From positions 92,399 through 156,398 of the forward strand of contig CALSMK010000008.1 in assembly GCA_943787435.1 (NCBI GenBank): a stretch of DNA of 64,000 nt, given 5' to 3'. The translations under genes were made by a program, and so were the position numbers. The DNA comes from an uncultured Flavobacteriales bacterium. Its GTDB lineage: Bacteria; Bacteroidota; Bacteroidia; Flavobacteriales_D; Sanyastnellaceae. Shown here one piece after another: positions 55,660-63,736 of this stretch. Each line of letters starts with the position of its first letter. Position 1 is the first letter of the stretch. Under the pieces are notes generated by a model. The model saw nothing but the letters and a program-made list of their open reading frames with translations, did no database searches and was not told the origin of the DNA.

Positions 55660-56346
55660 TTAGCCCCGATGAAGGCCGCACTCCTTAGAGGACTGCTCCC
55701 ACCACCAACGGCCAGCCCTGGGGTCTTCGCTCGGCAACACAGGGCGTGTACATGGAGCACAACCGATGCTCGCGTACCCCAAAGCATACAGTGGATTGAC
55801 GGGGACACCCGTGAGCACCAAAGCGGACTCCAAAGCCTCATCGCTCCAATGGATCAAGGGATGGAATTTTTGAAGCCCCCAATCGGGAGCGTCTTCCACC
55901 ATTTCTAAAGCTGCGCGATTTGAACTCTGCTCTTTTCGCAAGCCCGTCAACCACCAACTCTTGCCTGCACAAGCCTTTTGCAATGGCTGAATTTTGCGCA
56001 TCCCACAGCAGCTTTTTCGAGACGAAACATCTTGATAGATGGACGCCAACCCCTGAGTGGCTTGAAACTTCGCAACCTCTGCCGGGTCGGGCAACAAAGA
56101 CCGAATCTCAATGCCAAAGTGGTCTTCCGTGGCTTTCCATGTCTGTCGGGTCGCCGGAAACAAACAACCCGTGTCCAAGGACACAATGTCCACGTCCAAT
56201 CCAGCCTTCAAAACAGCCCAAGTGAGAATTTGGTCTTCCTTGCTAAACGAGGTCGTCAAAATGACTTTGTCTTTGGATACCTCTGTGCCCAAGACCCGCT
56301 TGAGGTCTTCAACGAGTCGTCCAAAAATGGGGGGGTATGTCGACAT
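55660..56346 (-). CDS. cysH: Assimilatory adenylyl-sulfate (APS) reductase, CysH family
   Basis: About 228 residues from the ATG at 56344-56346; a second ATG at 56350-56352 would add two. The frame is open to 56379, but a -7 box lies at 56358-56365, so longer starts are unlikely. PP-loop region TTSFSKEDQILTWAV, VSLDTGCLFPATRQTW, then SSRKSCCGMRKIQPL and GCAPCTRPV, whose two cysteine pairs bind a [4Fe-4S] cluster. This points to APS rather than PAPS as substrate. The C-terminal ECGLH carries the catalytic Cys. It reduces activated sulfate to sulfite. An Rrf2 regulator lies directly upstream on the same strand. Confidence 0.92.
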   Translation of the reverse strand: MSTYPPIFGRLVEDLKRVLGTEVSKDKVILTTSFSKEDQILTWAVLKAGLDVDIVSLDTGCLFPATRQTWKATEDHFGIEIRSLLPDPAEVAKFQATQGLASIYQDVSSRKSCCGMRKIQPLQKACAGKSWWLTGLRKEQSSNRAALEMVEDAPDWGLQKFHPLIHWSDEALESALVLTGVPVNPLYALGYASIGCAPCTRPVLPSEDPRAGRWWWEQSSKECGLHRG

Positions 56347-56357
56347 TACCATCTTGC

Positions 56358-56365
56358 CAAAGATA
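56358..56365 (-). promoter_or_regulatory. Promoter -7 box for cysH, near-leaderless
   Basis: Minus-strand TATCTTTG, exact consensus, five bases before the ATG at 56352 and eleven before that at 56346. Confidence 0.6.
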
Positions 56366-56389
56366 GCCATTCCCCACAATCCCCATGTG

Positions 56390-56815
56390 TTACGTGGGAT
56401 TAATTAAATCCTGGACCGTTCTGTGCTCCAATATGGCCAATTGAGCGTCCCTCACTTCCACCATCATTCGGTGCAGCCCACAGTCTTTTTCCACGCAATC
56501 CTCGCATTTTTCGTAGTAATGCAGACTGACACAGGCCAATGGCGCAATCGGTCCATCAATCAAGCGCATCACCTTGGCCAAGGAAATTTGGGCGGCAGGA
56601 ACACTGAGCGCATGGCCCCCTTGAGGGCCTCTTCGACTGGTCACCACGCCTCCTGCCCGAAGCTCTACCAAAATCTGCTCCAAAAACTTCACGCTCATGG
56701 GAGAGGCCAAACAAATTTGCTTGACACTCATCCAGGTTTTTTCTTCCTCGCTCGACTGTGTCTTCGCCAGGACGGTTAAAGCCCGAAATGCGTACTGGGC
56801 CTTTTTTGTCAGCAT
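56390..56815 (-). CDS. Rrf2 family transcriptional regulator
   Basis: About 141 residues from the ATG at 56813-56815 (MLTKKAQYAFRALTVLAK); homology starts there although the frame is open upstream. Winged helix with MSVKQICLASPMSVKFLEQILVELRAGG and the wing SRRGPQGGHAL. A cysteine-rich loop (CVSLHYYEKCEDCVEKDCGLH) could bind a cluster or sense redox; regulators with this layout include IscR, NsrR and CymR. Because cysH begins 44 bases downstream, a sulfur or cysteine signal is the likeliest input, by context only. Confidence 0.9.
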   Translation of the reverse strand: MLTKKAQYAFRALTVLAKTQSSEEEKTWMSVKQICLASPMSVKFLEQILVELRAGGVVTSRRGPQGGHALSVPAAQISLAKVMRLIDGPIAPLACVSLHYYEKCEDCVEKDCGLHRMMVEVRDAQLAILEHRTVQDLINPT

Positions 56816-56828
56816 GGTTCCCTCATCA

Positions 56829-57836
56829 TCAATGGACAACAACCCGGTGAACAGGACAAGAGGCACATGGCTGGCCATCTGAGCCCAACGACATCAAAAG
56901 AACCAGCCCCTTGCTCCAGCCTGATGTTGAGATGCGATCAAAACTCCCCATTGACACCCCTTCGTCCAACACCTTCCCGTCCAAAGCCATCGCCCTCCAT
57001 CGCTGTCCTTGGGCCATGGGCCAAGTGACCTCATCGCCAGATTTAACCGGGTTTGGAAAAGGAGCCTGGGCAGATGGCGCCTCTTCTGTGGGAATCGATG
57101 TCACGCCGTTCGCGAGCCACGCGACGTCAGTCACCTCTAAAAGCACGTTCCCTTCCAAGTCTGTGACGTCCAATATTTCATGATAAAACAAGGGGAGCAG
57201 CGAGTCTGGAGCAAAATAAACCACTTGATTCAAGTACCAATTGGCAGTGTCTCCATCATATGTTTCTGTGTAAAACTGAGTGTACACGCCCCGCAAAACT
57301 TCTTGAATCTCTGCCCCATCAGGCATCACCAATGACCCCCACGCATCCACCTCAAAAGAAGATTCGCCCATCAACGAATACGGCTGACCAAACAAGGTGA
57401 TCGATGCCCCAAAATCGTCCGAACTGCTTGTTCCCAACTCCAAAGGGTAGGTCCATTGGACCAATGGGTCGGAAAACGGAAGTGCCACCCCATTCGCTGC
57501 GTTGGCATTGCCAAACACCTGCATGTTGTCTTCTGCAAGAGACAAGAAACCCAATTGATCCCCGTTGACCGTGGACCATTCTGCACCATCAAATGATTTG
57601 GAGAAAGGCGATGACCCCGCGGGAACCACCTCCAACAACCCAACTGAACTTCCTGGGGTTCCGGAAAAGTCCCAGTTTTGGGGCGCCTCGCTCGCTTCTG
57701 TGGGGGCGAAGTACTCCCCGGCCACCAAATCTGATGCATAACCCAGTTCTGGTACAGTGGGTGTATCAAACACCGGCTGTGCCAAGGCCTCCGACACAAG
57801 GAAAAAGGACCACAAAAGAAAGAGGGCTCTGTTCAT
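56829..57836 (-). CDS. Exported protein with T9SS type A-like C-terminus
   Basis: 335 residues from the ATG at 57834-57836, which starts a signal peptide (MNRALFLLWSFFLVSEALA, then QPVFDTP). The frame continues upstream through the tRNA-Leu gene, so longer starts are rejected. The mature region is beta-rich with no catalytic motif (LGTSSSDDFGASITLFGQPYS). The last 85 residues (PFPNPVKSGDEVTWPM to VHRVVVH) resemble the type A sorting domain. The end includes an unusual CASC pair. Function unknown. Confidence 0.78.
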   Translation of the reverse strand: MNRALFLLWSFFLVSEALAQPVFDTPTVPELGYASDLVAGEYFAPTEASEAPQNWDFSGTPGSSVGLLEVVPAGSSPFSKSFDGAEWSTVNGDQLGFLSLAEDNMQVFGNANAANGVALPFSDPLVQWTYPLELGTSSSDDFGASITLFGQPYSLMGESSFEVDAWGSLVMPDGAEIQEVLRGVYTQFYTETYDGDTANWYLNQVVYFAPDSLLPLFYHEILDVTDLEGNVLLEVTDVAWLANGVTSIPTEEAPSAQAPFPNPVKSGDEVTWPMAQGQRWRAMALDGKVLDEGVSMGSFDRISTSGWSKGLVLLMSLGSDGQPCASCPVHRVVVH

Positions 57837-57872
57837 GCAACGAATGTAGCAGAACAAAGCCCCCGATTCTTG

Positions 57873-57953
57873 TACCCGGAGTGGGAATCGAACCCACACT
57901 CCAAAGGAACGCGAGTTTGAGTCGCGCGCGTCTACCAATTCCGCCATCCGGGC
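57873..57953 (-). tRNA. tRNA-Leu (CAA)
   Basis: On the minus strand the acceptor GCCCGGA pairs with TCCGGGT (first pair G-U), the D-arm contains GCGGAATTGGTAGACGC, the anticodon stem CGCGA/TCGCG encloses CTCAAAC with anticodon CAA, a long variable arm follows, and the T-arm is GTGGG-TTCGATT-CCCAC. The discriminator is A, as in leucine tRNAs. The 3' CCA is not encoded. Confidence 0.96.
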
Positions 57954-57964
57954 AATGAGGGCGA

Positions 57965-57972
57965 CAAAAGTA
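57965..57972 (-). promoter_or_regulatory. Promoter -7 box for tRNA-Leu
   Basis: Minus-strand TACTTTTG, exact consensus, 11 bases before the tRNA 5' end, in the short spacer after the histidine kinase stop. Confidence 0.6.
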
Positions 57973-57979
57973 GCCAAAC

Positions 57980-59470
57980 TCAATCGGAATCCGCAGGAAG
58001 AGTCACACGGAAAGTCGTTCCCACCCCTTCTTCGCTTTTCAAAATGACGATTTGTCCGCCATGATATTCGGCCACAATTCGCCTTACCAAGCTCAGTCCC
58101 AGGCCCCAACCTCGTTTCTTGGTGCTGAAACCGGGGTCAAAAACTTGCCGCTGAACCCGGCGGGACATTCCCCTCCCTGTGTCTCGAATGTCCAACATGG
58201 ATTTTCCCGATTCGTTCCACAGCCGCACGTCCAGCTGCCCTGAACCTTCCATCGCATCCACCGCATTTTTGGTGAGGTTTTCCAAGACCCAACCGAACAG
58301 GGCTGGGTTGAACGACGCGCTCACATTTGAACTCGGCAGGTCCAAATTGAAGCTGACCGCTCGGGGCATTCTCCTCTCCAAATAAGACATGGTCTCCCCC
58401 ACAAATTCCGCCAAGTCACCCGTTGTCAATTCCGGGTCTGAACCAATTTTAGAGAACCGATCCGTAACTGTTCTCAATCGCCCCAAATCCTTCTCCAACT
58501 CCACCAACACAGACTCTGCGACCCCTTCATCCCTCAGGACTTCTACCCACGCCATCAGCGCCGACAAAGGAGTGCCCAACTGATGCGCGGTCTCCTTGGC
58601 CATGCCCACCCAAACCCGGTTTTGCTCACTTCTACGAAACGCACTGAACGTGGAATAAGCCAGCAACAAAAACCCGCCAATGATGAGCAGCTGAATGACT
58701 GGGAAATACCGCAACTGCTTCAAAACCATGGATTCGTCAAACAAAATCCAGCGCCTTCCGAACTCAGGCAAATCCAACGCAATGGGTTGGTTGACTGCCG
58801 CCAGCCTCTTGATCAAGGCTGTTGTGTCCGCCATTTCGTCCCCCTCAAAACGGTGGGCTTGCAGGATGGTCGTCAGACCTGAGTCCGCCAACAAAACGGG
58901 GATGGATGCTGAATTCAACACCGTTTCCGAAATGAAAGAATGGATCAAATCATCCATCACCGTTTGCAGCTCTCTAAAACGGTTGCTTTGGTCGTAATAC
59001 ACCACCAATCCCTGTTCGAACTCAATCACCGAGCCCATCTCTTCTAGGGAAAGTCGCAGGGCATCCAATCGGTCGGGCGTCCTCAAGGCTTCGGGCACAT
59101 TGATGTCCGCTTGAAGCACTCCGTCCTTGTACACCAGAACAGGAATGGTCCGGTTTCCTTGGATGAATCGGGTGATGAACGTCAGGTCGATGGGGGCCCC
59201 TGGTTCGGCCTCTTGTATGATGCGGTAAGCCTCGCCCATCAAGTCCGCTTTGTCCCTCTCCTCCGTCCTCAGCGATGCAAACAGAGCGTCCGTGTAACGA
59301 ACCAATTCAGCGCGCTGAACAATGGCTTCCGACCAAAGCTCAATTTTCCTTTGCTCTTCATTTCTGAGCGTGCGCGCAATTCGACCACTCGACCACAACG
59401 TGAGGCCCACAATGGCCGCTGCTCCAAAAAGCAAAATGAGCCGTGAATATTGCTTGTTTTGGGGTCCCAT
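57980..59470 (-). CDS. Membrane sensor histidine kinase
   Basis: About 496 residues from the ATG at 59468-59470 (MGPQNKQYSRLILLFGAAAIVG); the frame is open upstream only into the candidate RNA leader. Two transmembrane helices, near 10-30 and 265-285 (PVIQLLIIGGFLLLAYSTF), flank a periplasmic sensor of about 230 residues. The phospho-acceptor His is in AKETAHQLGTPLSAL near 296. ATPase boxes: NLTKNAVDAM, DTGRGM, FDPGFSTKKRGWGLGLSLVRRIV. No response regulator gene is adjacent, so it is an orphan kinase. The Gln after His (HQLGTPL) is usual for this Bacteroidota subgroup. Confidence 0.92.
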   Translation of the reverse strand: MGPQNKQYSRLILLFGAAAIVGLTLWSSGRIARTLRNEEQRKIELWSEAIVQRAELVRYTDALFASLRTEERDKADLMGEAYRIIQEAEPGAPIDLTFITRFIQGNRTIPVLVYKDGVLQADINVPEALRTPDRLDALRLSLEEMGSVIEFEQGLVVYYDQSNRFRELQTVMDDLIHSFISETVLNSASIPVLLADSGLTTILQAHRFEGDEMADTTALIKRLAAVNQPIALDLPEFGRRWILFDESMVLKQLRYFPVIQLLIIGGFLLLAYSTFSAFRRSEQNRVWVGMAKETAHQLGTPLSALMAWVEVLRDEGVAESVLVELEKDLGRLRTVTDRFSKIGSDPELTTGDLAEFVGETMSYLERRMPRAVSFNLDLPSSNVSASFNPALFGWVLENLTKNAVDAMEGSGQLDVRLWNESGKSMLDIRDTGRGMSRRVQRQVFDPGFSTKKRGWGLGLSLVRRIVAEYHGGQIVILKSEEGVGTTFRVTLPADSD

Positions 59471-59533
59471 GTCTTCGGTCGGAGGGTCAACGCAGAATCT
59501 GGCGGAAAGGTATCCAACGAAGTTTTGGCGCAT

Positions 59534-59558
59534 AAAAAACGCCGGCCTTGGCCGACGT
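59534..59558 (-). terminator. Intrinsic terminator of the orphan RNA unit
   Basis: Minus-strand ACGTCGGCC-AA-GGCCGGCGT, nine pairs with one G-U, followed by six T. It lies upstream of the kinase ATG, so it would stop transcription before that gene. Confidence 0.85.
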
Positions 59559-59627
59559 TTCTGGACTAAGTGATGTCCAAGCTAATTTGGTTAAGCCCGG
59601 AGGGTGGTTCAATTCCTTCACCGGGAC
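59534..59627 (-). ncRNA. Candidate structured RNA or 5' leader with own promoter and terminator
   Basis: The spacer between the AsmA-like gene and the histidine kinase holds a self-contained unit on the minus strand: a -7 box (59630-59637), then about 94 bases rich in self-complementarity, then a strong terminator (59534-59558). Visible pairings are CCCGG (59621-59625) with CCGGG (59596-59600); CCAA (59587-59590) with TTGG (59577-59580); and GGAC (59575-59578) with GTCC (59563-59566). The last two share bases and exclude each other. It could be a free small RNA, or an attenuated leader of the kinase gene starting 64 bases further on. No family is recognised; positions of the ends are predicted from the boxes. 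Confidence 0.55.
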
Positions 59628-59629
59628 AA

Positions 59630-59637
59630 CAAAGATA
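59630..59637 (-). promoter_or_regulatory. Promoter -7 box of the orphan RNA unit
   Basis: Minus-strand TATCTTTG, exact TAnnTTTG, in an AT-rich stretch that also has a small inverted repeat TTAAC/GTTAA upstream. Confidence 0.6.
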
Positions 59638-59688
59638 GAGAATATTAACGTTAGTCGGTTAACAAAGACAACTCGTCTTGATTGAACA

Positions 59689-62328
59689 TCAGAAATCATC
59701 GTCGTCATCTTCAATGACGGCCTTGGTTTTTTGCGCCTCTTGAGGCACTGTTTCAGGAGGAACCATAGGCGCCACACCCTCGCTTACTGGGGCCTCTTCA
59801 GAAGGTGTGTCCAAAGGCGAGTTTGAGGTGCCCGACTCTGTTTCCACCCCAAGGGCACCCTTGAGTCGGCCCCAAGCCCCTTGGCGTTGCTCTTTCCTGT
59901 GCGCCTGATGCGCCATTCGGTCATATCCAAATGAGGGTTCGTCCATGGTTCCTCGCATGGCCAAGAAGAAGCGATGACCCAGGCCATCCTCGGCCACGGG
60001 ACCCCATTCCGCCTCATTTGACTTGAGGTCACGCATCGCAAAATCAAGCGTGAAGTCCATTTCCCCACCCAGCCTATACCACCCTTCCACCCCCACGTTC
60101 ATGGCGTCTGAAAACACCTCCATGGGCGACAACGTGATCAAACCGCGTTGGAGTTCAATGTGGCCCGTGACGGGTTCAAATGCCACGCGCTGCAAGCGTC
60201 GCATTAAGTCGTCTGCATCTGCAATGAATCGGTATTTATTCTCTTTGGCCAAGGTGGCCGGAATCTCTTGGAGCAAATCAAAGCCCACCAATTCCCCTCC
60301 TTCAACCCGAACATCCACATCGGCGTCCCATGGAACTTCGGCGGTTTGAGATGGGTCAAACCTCAGCTCACCTTCGGCCCAAAGTCGACCCCTCACGTGC
60401 TTGGGCAAAACAGTGGCCTGCCCCAAGCCTGACGTACCCACCAAGAATTCAGACAATTCAGCATTGGACAGCCGCCCGTCCAACACCATGGCATTGCCAT
60501 CCCAGCGTCCCGACGCTTGAAGGTCACCACCAAAAGCACGGGCCTTCAATTCTTCGGCCACCAATAGCCCCTCGCTCAGCTGGCCCGTCATGCTCCATTC
60601 ATCCAGTTCCAAGGGACCAAAACTCGTTTTGCCCGAATTCAGCTCGAGCTTCCACTTCTGAGGAAAAGACGAAAGGTCTGCTCCGGTTGTGGTCTCGCCC
60701 GTTTTGAAAACAGCCATGACTTCGTTCACATCCAAGGACTGAATGTCCATGGTCGCGTGCCCAGAGGAGCCCCGCATGTCCAAATCCATGGAGGCGGATG
60801 CACCGGGTGCCTTCATCCCGTCGGCATTGAGCGTCCAGCCGTCTTCCAACTGTTCCCAACTCAACCGTTCTACATTGACTTCATGCTGCCCCCTAGACGC
60901 CTTCAAAGATTCTGCGGCCAAGGTGGTCCCTGAATCCACGGCCACTTGCCAAGGACTGTCTCCATTTCTTTTCAATCTCACCGCTCCATTGAGCCGAATG
61001 GACCCCTCGTCTTCCAAACGCCATCCGTCGGCAACGCTGCCATCAGCTGATATCCATCGGTACGCTTGACCGGGTCGAAAAACACCTTGTCCATCGGCCA
61101 GGACCTGGGTGACAGGCCCTGAAGATTCTGCCTCTGCCTTGACCAGAAATTCACCCCCCGCTGCGCTACCAGTCAACCCTTTGCTGCTGGCCACCCAGCC
61201 GTTCTTGGTGCTGAAAGCAAAAGCTTCTCCACCTTGAATCACCAACCCTTCATCATTTCTGAACCACTGCAAAGACTGCGGCTGCAAATTCACAGCCCAC
61301 ACGCCGTCCCAAACGGCTTCATCCGGACCGGTCCAGCCTCCCGAAGAAAGCCCGGCCAAAGCCTCCTTGCCCGTCCGAAGCTCCAAATCGGCTCGTCCTT
61401 TAAAGCCCTCGAGTGCGGGCCCAAAACCCACCCGAACTTGCGGAGGCAGCACCCCTTCCAAAGCCCCCATTTCGGCATCCTGAGCAGACAGTGACAAGCC
61501 AAAACGATCCCCGCGCAAAACCAGTGTTGCAACCAATGGCACCGCGCCATCATCGCCACTCAACGCCGCATTTTGAAAGCCCAACGTGGTGTTGTCTGCA
61601 GAAAACCGCCCCCCCAAGTCCGCACTCAGACCCACGTCATCAAGCCAGGTGGTGCCCCCTGACATCACAGAAATTTCCCGGCCTTCGATTTCCCCACGCA
61701 AGGACACCTCTTCGGCTTGCCCTTTGGACAGGCTCAACTGACCCTCTTCCAAAAGGCCCGACCACTTCACCTGACCACTTCCTGTCCTCAAATCTCCTGT
61801 GGACAGCACCCTCGTCAACTGAAAATGGTCCACGCTCCATTCTTTCACCCCTGCCCCTTGACCCTCGGTTTCGCCGCCCTTCCAAAAGACCCAGTTTCCC
61901 TTTCCATTCCCATCCTGACGCAAGTCCACACGGCCGCCTTCAAGCCGCAGTGCCCTGACTTCCAACCGGTCCTTCAACAAAGGCAACCAAGCCAACCGCA
62001 GCCCCACCTCTTGCAACTGCAAAAAATCGTGGCCGGTTTGGTTCGCGTCTTCGATTCGCAAATCCTTCAATTGAACCTCTACGTCAGGCCACGAAGACCA
62101 CACAGAAACCGACACACCGCCAATGCTCACGTCCGTGGCCAAATGGGGCTGGATCGCTTCTAAAACACGACTCTCCAACCCTTGAGACAACCACCACAGC
62201 CAACCTGTAAACCCAAAAGCGAATGCCGGGAGCAACAACACAACAGCCCACCGGGACACCGACATCCCGCGCACACCCCGGGTCTTCAGGGGCGATTCTT
62301 GTTGTGTATCGTGTTCCGTCTCGGACAT
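59689..62328 (-). CDS. AsmA-like envelope protein
   Basis: 879 residues. One N-terminal transmembrane segment after a charged cytoplasmic start (WAVVLLLPAFAFGFTGWLWW), then the AsmA-type opening (VSIGGVSVSVWSSWPDVEVQLKDLRIED; LEVRALRLEGGRVDLRQDGNG) and long beta-rich repeats ending in a region like the AsmA C-terminal domain (ALKENKYRF-like TLAKENKYRFIADADDLMRRL; VGVEGWYRLGGEMDFTLDFAMRD). The tail is acidic (EDDDDDF). AsmA proteins span the periplasm and are thought to move phospholipids or aid outer-membrane assembly. It is divergent from the superoxide dismutase gene. Confidence 0.88.
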   Translation of the reverse strand: MSETEHDTQQESPLKTRGVRGMSVSRWAVVLLLPAFAFGFTGWLWWLSQGLESRVLEAIQPHLATDVSIGGVSVSVWSSWPDVEVQLKDLRIEDANQTGHDFLQLQEVGLRLAWLPLLKDRLEVRALRLEGGRVDLRQDGNGKGNWVFWKGGETEGQGAGVKEWSVDHFQLTRVLSTGDLRTGSGQVKWSGLLEEGQLSLSKGQAEEVSLRGEIEGREISVMSGGTTWLDDVGLSADLGGRFSADNTTLGFQNAALSGDDGAVPLVATLVLRGDRFGLSLSAQDAEMGALEGVLPPQVRVGFGPALEGFKGRADLELRTGKEALAGLSSGGWTGPDEAVWDGVWAVNLQPQSLQWFRNDEGLVIQGGEAFAFSTKNGWVASSKGLTGSAAGGEFLVKAEAESSGPVTQVLADGQGVFRPGQAYRWISADGSVADGWRLEDEGSIRLNGAVRLKRNGDSPWQVAVDSGTTLAAESLKASRGQHEVNVERLSWEQLEDGWTLNADGMKAPGASASMDLDMRGSSGHATMDIQSLDVNEVMAVFKTGETTTGADLSSFPQKWKLELNSGKTSFGPLELDEWSMTGQLSEGLLVAEELKARAFGGDLQASGRWDGNAMVLDGRLSNAELSEFLVGTSGLGQATVLPKHVRGRLWAEGELRFDPSQTAEVPWDADVDVRVEGGELVGFDLLQEIPATLAKENKYRFIADADDLMRRLQRVAFEPVTGHIELQRGLITLSPMEVFSDAMNVGVEGWYRLGGEMDFTLDFAMRDLKSNEAEWGPVAEDGLGHRFFLAMRGTMDEPSFGYDRMAHQAHRKEQRQGAWGRLKGALGVETESGTSNSPLDTPSEEAPVSEGVAPMVPPETVPQEAQKTKAVIEDDDDDF

Positions 62329-62376
62329 TTAGGAATCAAGACAAATATCCTTGGCTACAGCACACCGCCGCAGCCT

Positions 62377-62411
62377 CAATTGAACCAACGCCAACGGTGC
62401 GGGTTGAATTG
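62377..62411. repeat. Imperfect inverted repeat in the AsmA/SOD spacer
   Basis: CAATTGAACC (62377-62386) and GGTTGAATTG (62402-62411), 10-base arms with one mismatch and a 15-base spacer. It directly abuts the inverted repeat at 62412-62438. Confidence 0.6.
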
Positions 62412-62438
62412 TGGCAAGACCGGTAAGTTATCTTGCCA
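62412..62438. promoter_or_regulatory. Perfect inverted repeat over the SOD promoter
   Basis: TGGCAAGA (62412-62419) and TCTTGCCA (62431-62438), 8-bp arms, 11-base spacer. The right arm overlaps the likely -7 box TATCTTGC (62429-62436), so a bound protein would block it. Confidence 0.55.
62429..62436 (+). promoter_or_regulatory. Candidate -7 box for SOD
   Basis: TATCTTGC, one base from the TAnnTTTG pattern, 14 bases before the ATG at 62451. Confidence 0.45.
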
Positions 62439-62450
62439 TCAAACATCCCC

Positions 62451-63204
62451 ATGGACAAAAGAACCTTCATCAAAATCAGTGGCCTCGCCAGCGCAGGCAT
62501 TGTGGGGATTCCCTTGGTTTCGACCTTGATTGGGTGCGGAACAAGCGCGCCTTCCGACCCGTCGGCCCTGTCGTCAACCGGAGGCTTCACCTTGCCAGAA
62601 TTGGGGTATGGCTATGAAGCCTTAGAGCCCACGATCGATCGCCAGACCATGAAAATTCACCATGGCAAACACCATGCTGGATATGTGAGAAAGCTCAACG
62701 CCGCCCCTTGAAGGACACTCCATGCAAGGCCGCGCTCTAGAGGACATTCTTGCTCAAGTCAAACCGTCCGATACTGGCCTCAGGAACAACGGAGGAGGAC
62801 ACTTTAACCACGCTCTTTTCTGGAAGGTCATCGGGCCGCAAATTGGAACTTCTCAGGCGGGACCAGAGGGGCCCTTGCAACGCCGAATCGACGCCTCCTT
62901 TGGAGACCTCGATACGCTCAAGAAAACCATTGCGAAAGCCGCTGCAGACCAGTTTGGGTCAGGCTGGGCCTGGTTGGTCCAAGATCTGAACGACCCCGAT
63001 CAGTTGTTTGTGACGTCCACGCCCAACCAAGACAACCCGCTGATGGCCAAAATCGTTCCTGCCGCGGGACAAGGAAGGCCCATTCTGGGCATTGATGTTT
63101 GGGAGCACGCCTATTACTTGAACTACCAGAACCGCAGAACGGACTACGTTGGTGCAGTTCTCGACCGGATCAATTGGTCGGCCGTATCCACGCTGATGGC
63201 TTGA
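62451..63204 (+). CDS. Exported Fe/Mn superoxide dismutase, frameshifted
   Basis: The ATG at 62451 starts a leader with a Tat-like KRTFIK motif, a hydrophobic stretch and a lipobox (LVSTLIGCG), so the enzyme is probably exported and lipid anchored. The SOD domain follows: [25 protein letters not shown] (metal His). The first frame stops at 62709-62711 after KLNAAP; removing one C of the CCCC at 62704-62707 gives [20 protein letters not shown] and joins the rest, [21 protein letters not shown] and the metal motif [15 protein letters not shown]. It turns superoxide into peroxide and oxygen. Fe versus Mn cannot be told. Its end overlaps the convergent lipoprotein gene by 35 bases. Confidence 0.9.
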
Positions 63205-63724
63205 CCGTCTCGCCGAATGGCAGCGGACACGAACCGTTCGCCTTGGAGAACACCCTGTTTTCAAGCATTTGCCCAAACTCTGCAGCTGTTGGGCGAAGCA
63301 AGTGATATTCCCATGAAAAAAGGCCACTTGTTTGCTTCACTTCACGCGGAGCAGACAACATGGAGTCCACAAACGACAGAAGCACCTCATCCTCCTCAAA
63401 GAAATGGGTGGTCATTTCCTGTCCATCGTTTTGGATGATGCACACACCATACGCCCCGCTTTCTGGAACGGGGAAATTCACGACCAACGCACCGGCCATT
63501 TTTCGGAGGAGAAAGTCAACCCCGTTGACCATCACAGAGTCCCCCAAAACCACCGTGTCCTTGCCAATCTTCCATGACCCATTGCCGTCTTCGATGGTTC
63601 CCCGATAGGCCTTTGGAATGTTGGGCAAATTCACCCGTTTCGGCGGCATGGGCTCCTGGAATTGTACCCCCGGCACACACGAAAACAGCACCACAGACAG
63701 CACGACAAAAACAAGGGTTCTCAT
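63170..63724 (-). CDS. Lipoprotein of unknown function
   Basis: 184 residues with a lipoprotein signal ([16 protein letters not shown]). The mature part has a small beta-rich domain ([29 protein letters not shown], then [13 protein letters not shown]) without catalytic motifs. It is separated by 12 bases from the uppP stop upstream on the same strand and overlaps the SOD 3' end. No family recognised. Confidence 0.75.
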   Translation of the reverse strand: MRTLVFVVLSVVLFSCVPGVQFQEPMPPKRVNLPNIPKAYRGTIEDGNGSWKIGKDTVVLGDSVMVNGVDFLLRKMAGALVVNFPVPESGAYGVCIIQNDGQEMTTHFFEEDEVLLSFVDSMLSAPREVKQTSGLFSWEYHLLRPTAAEFGQMLENRVFSKANGSCPLPFGETVKPSAWIRPTN

Positions 63725-63736
63725 GAACAGGAGGCT

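Noticed and set aside
57841..58109. N-terminal extension of the exported protein at 56829-57836
   Set aside because: The extension reads through the tRNA-Leu gene; the signal peptide starts at 57836.
59591..59625. T-arm-like GGTTCAATTCC on the plus strand, hinting at a tRNA or tmRNA remnant
   Set aside because: The flanking stem does not pair, no acceptor or anticodon arm is found, and the promoter and terminator lie on the other strand.
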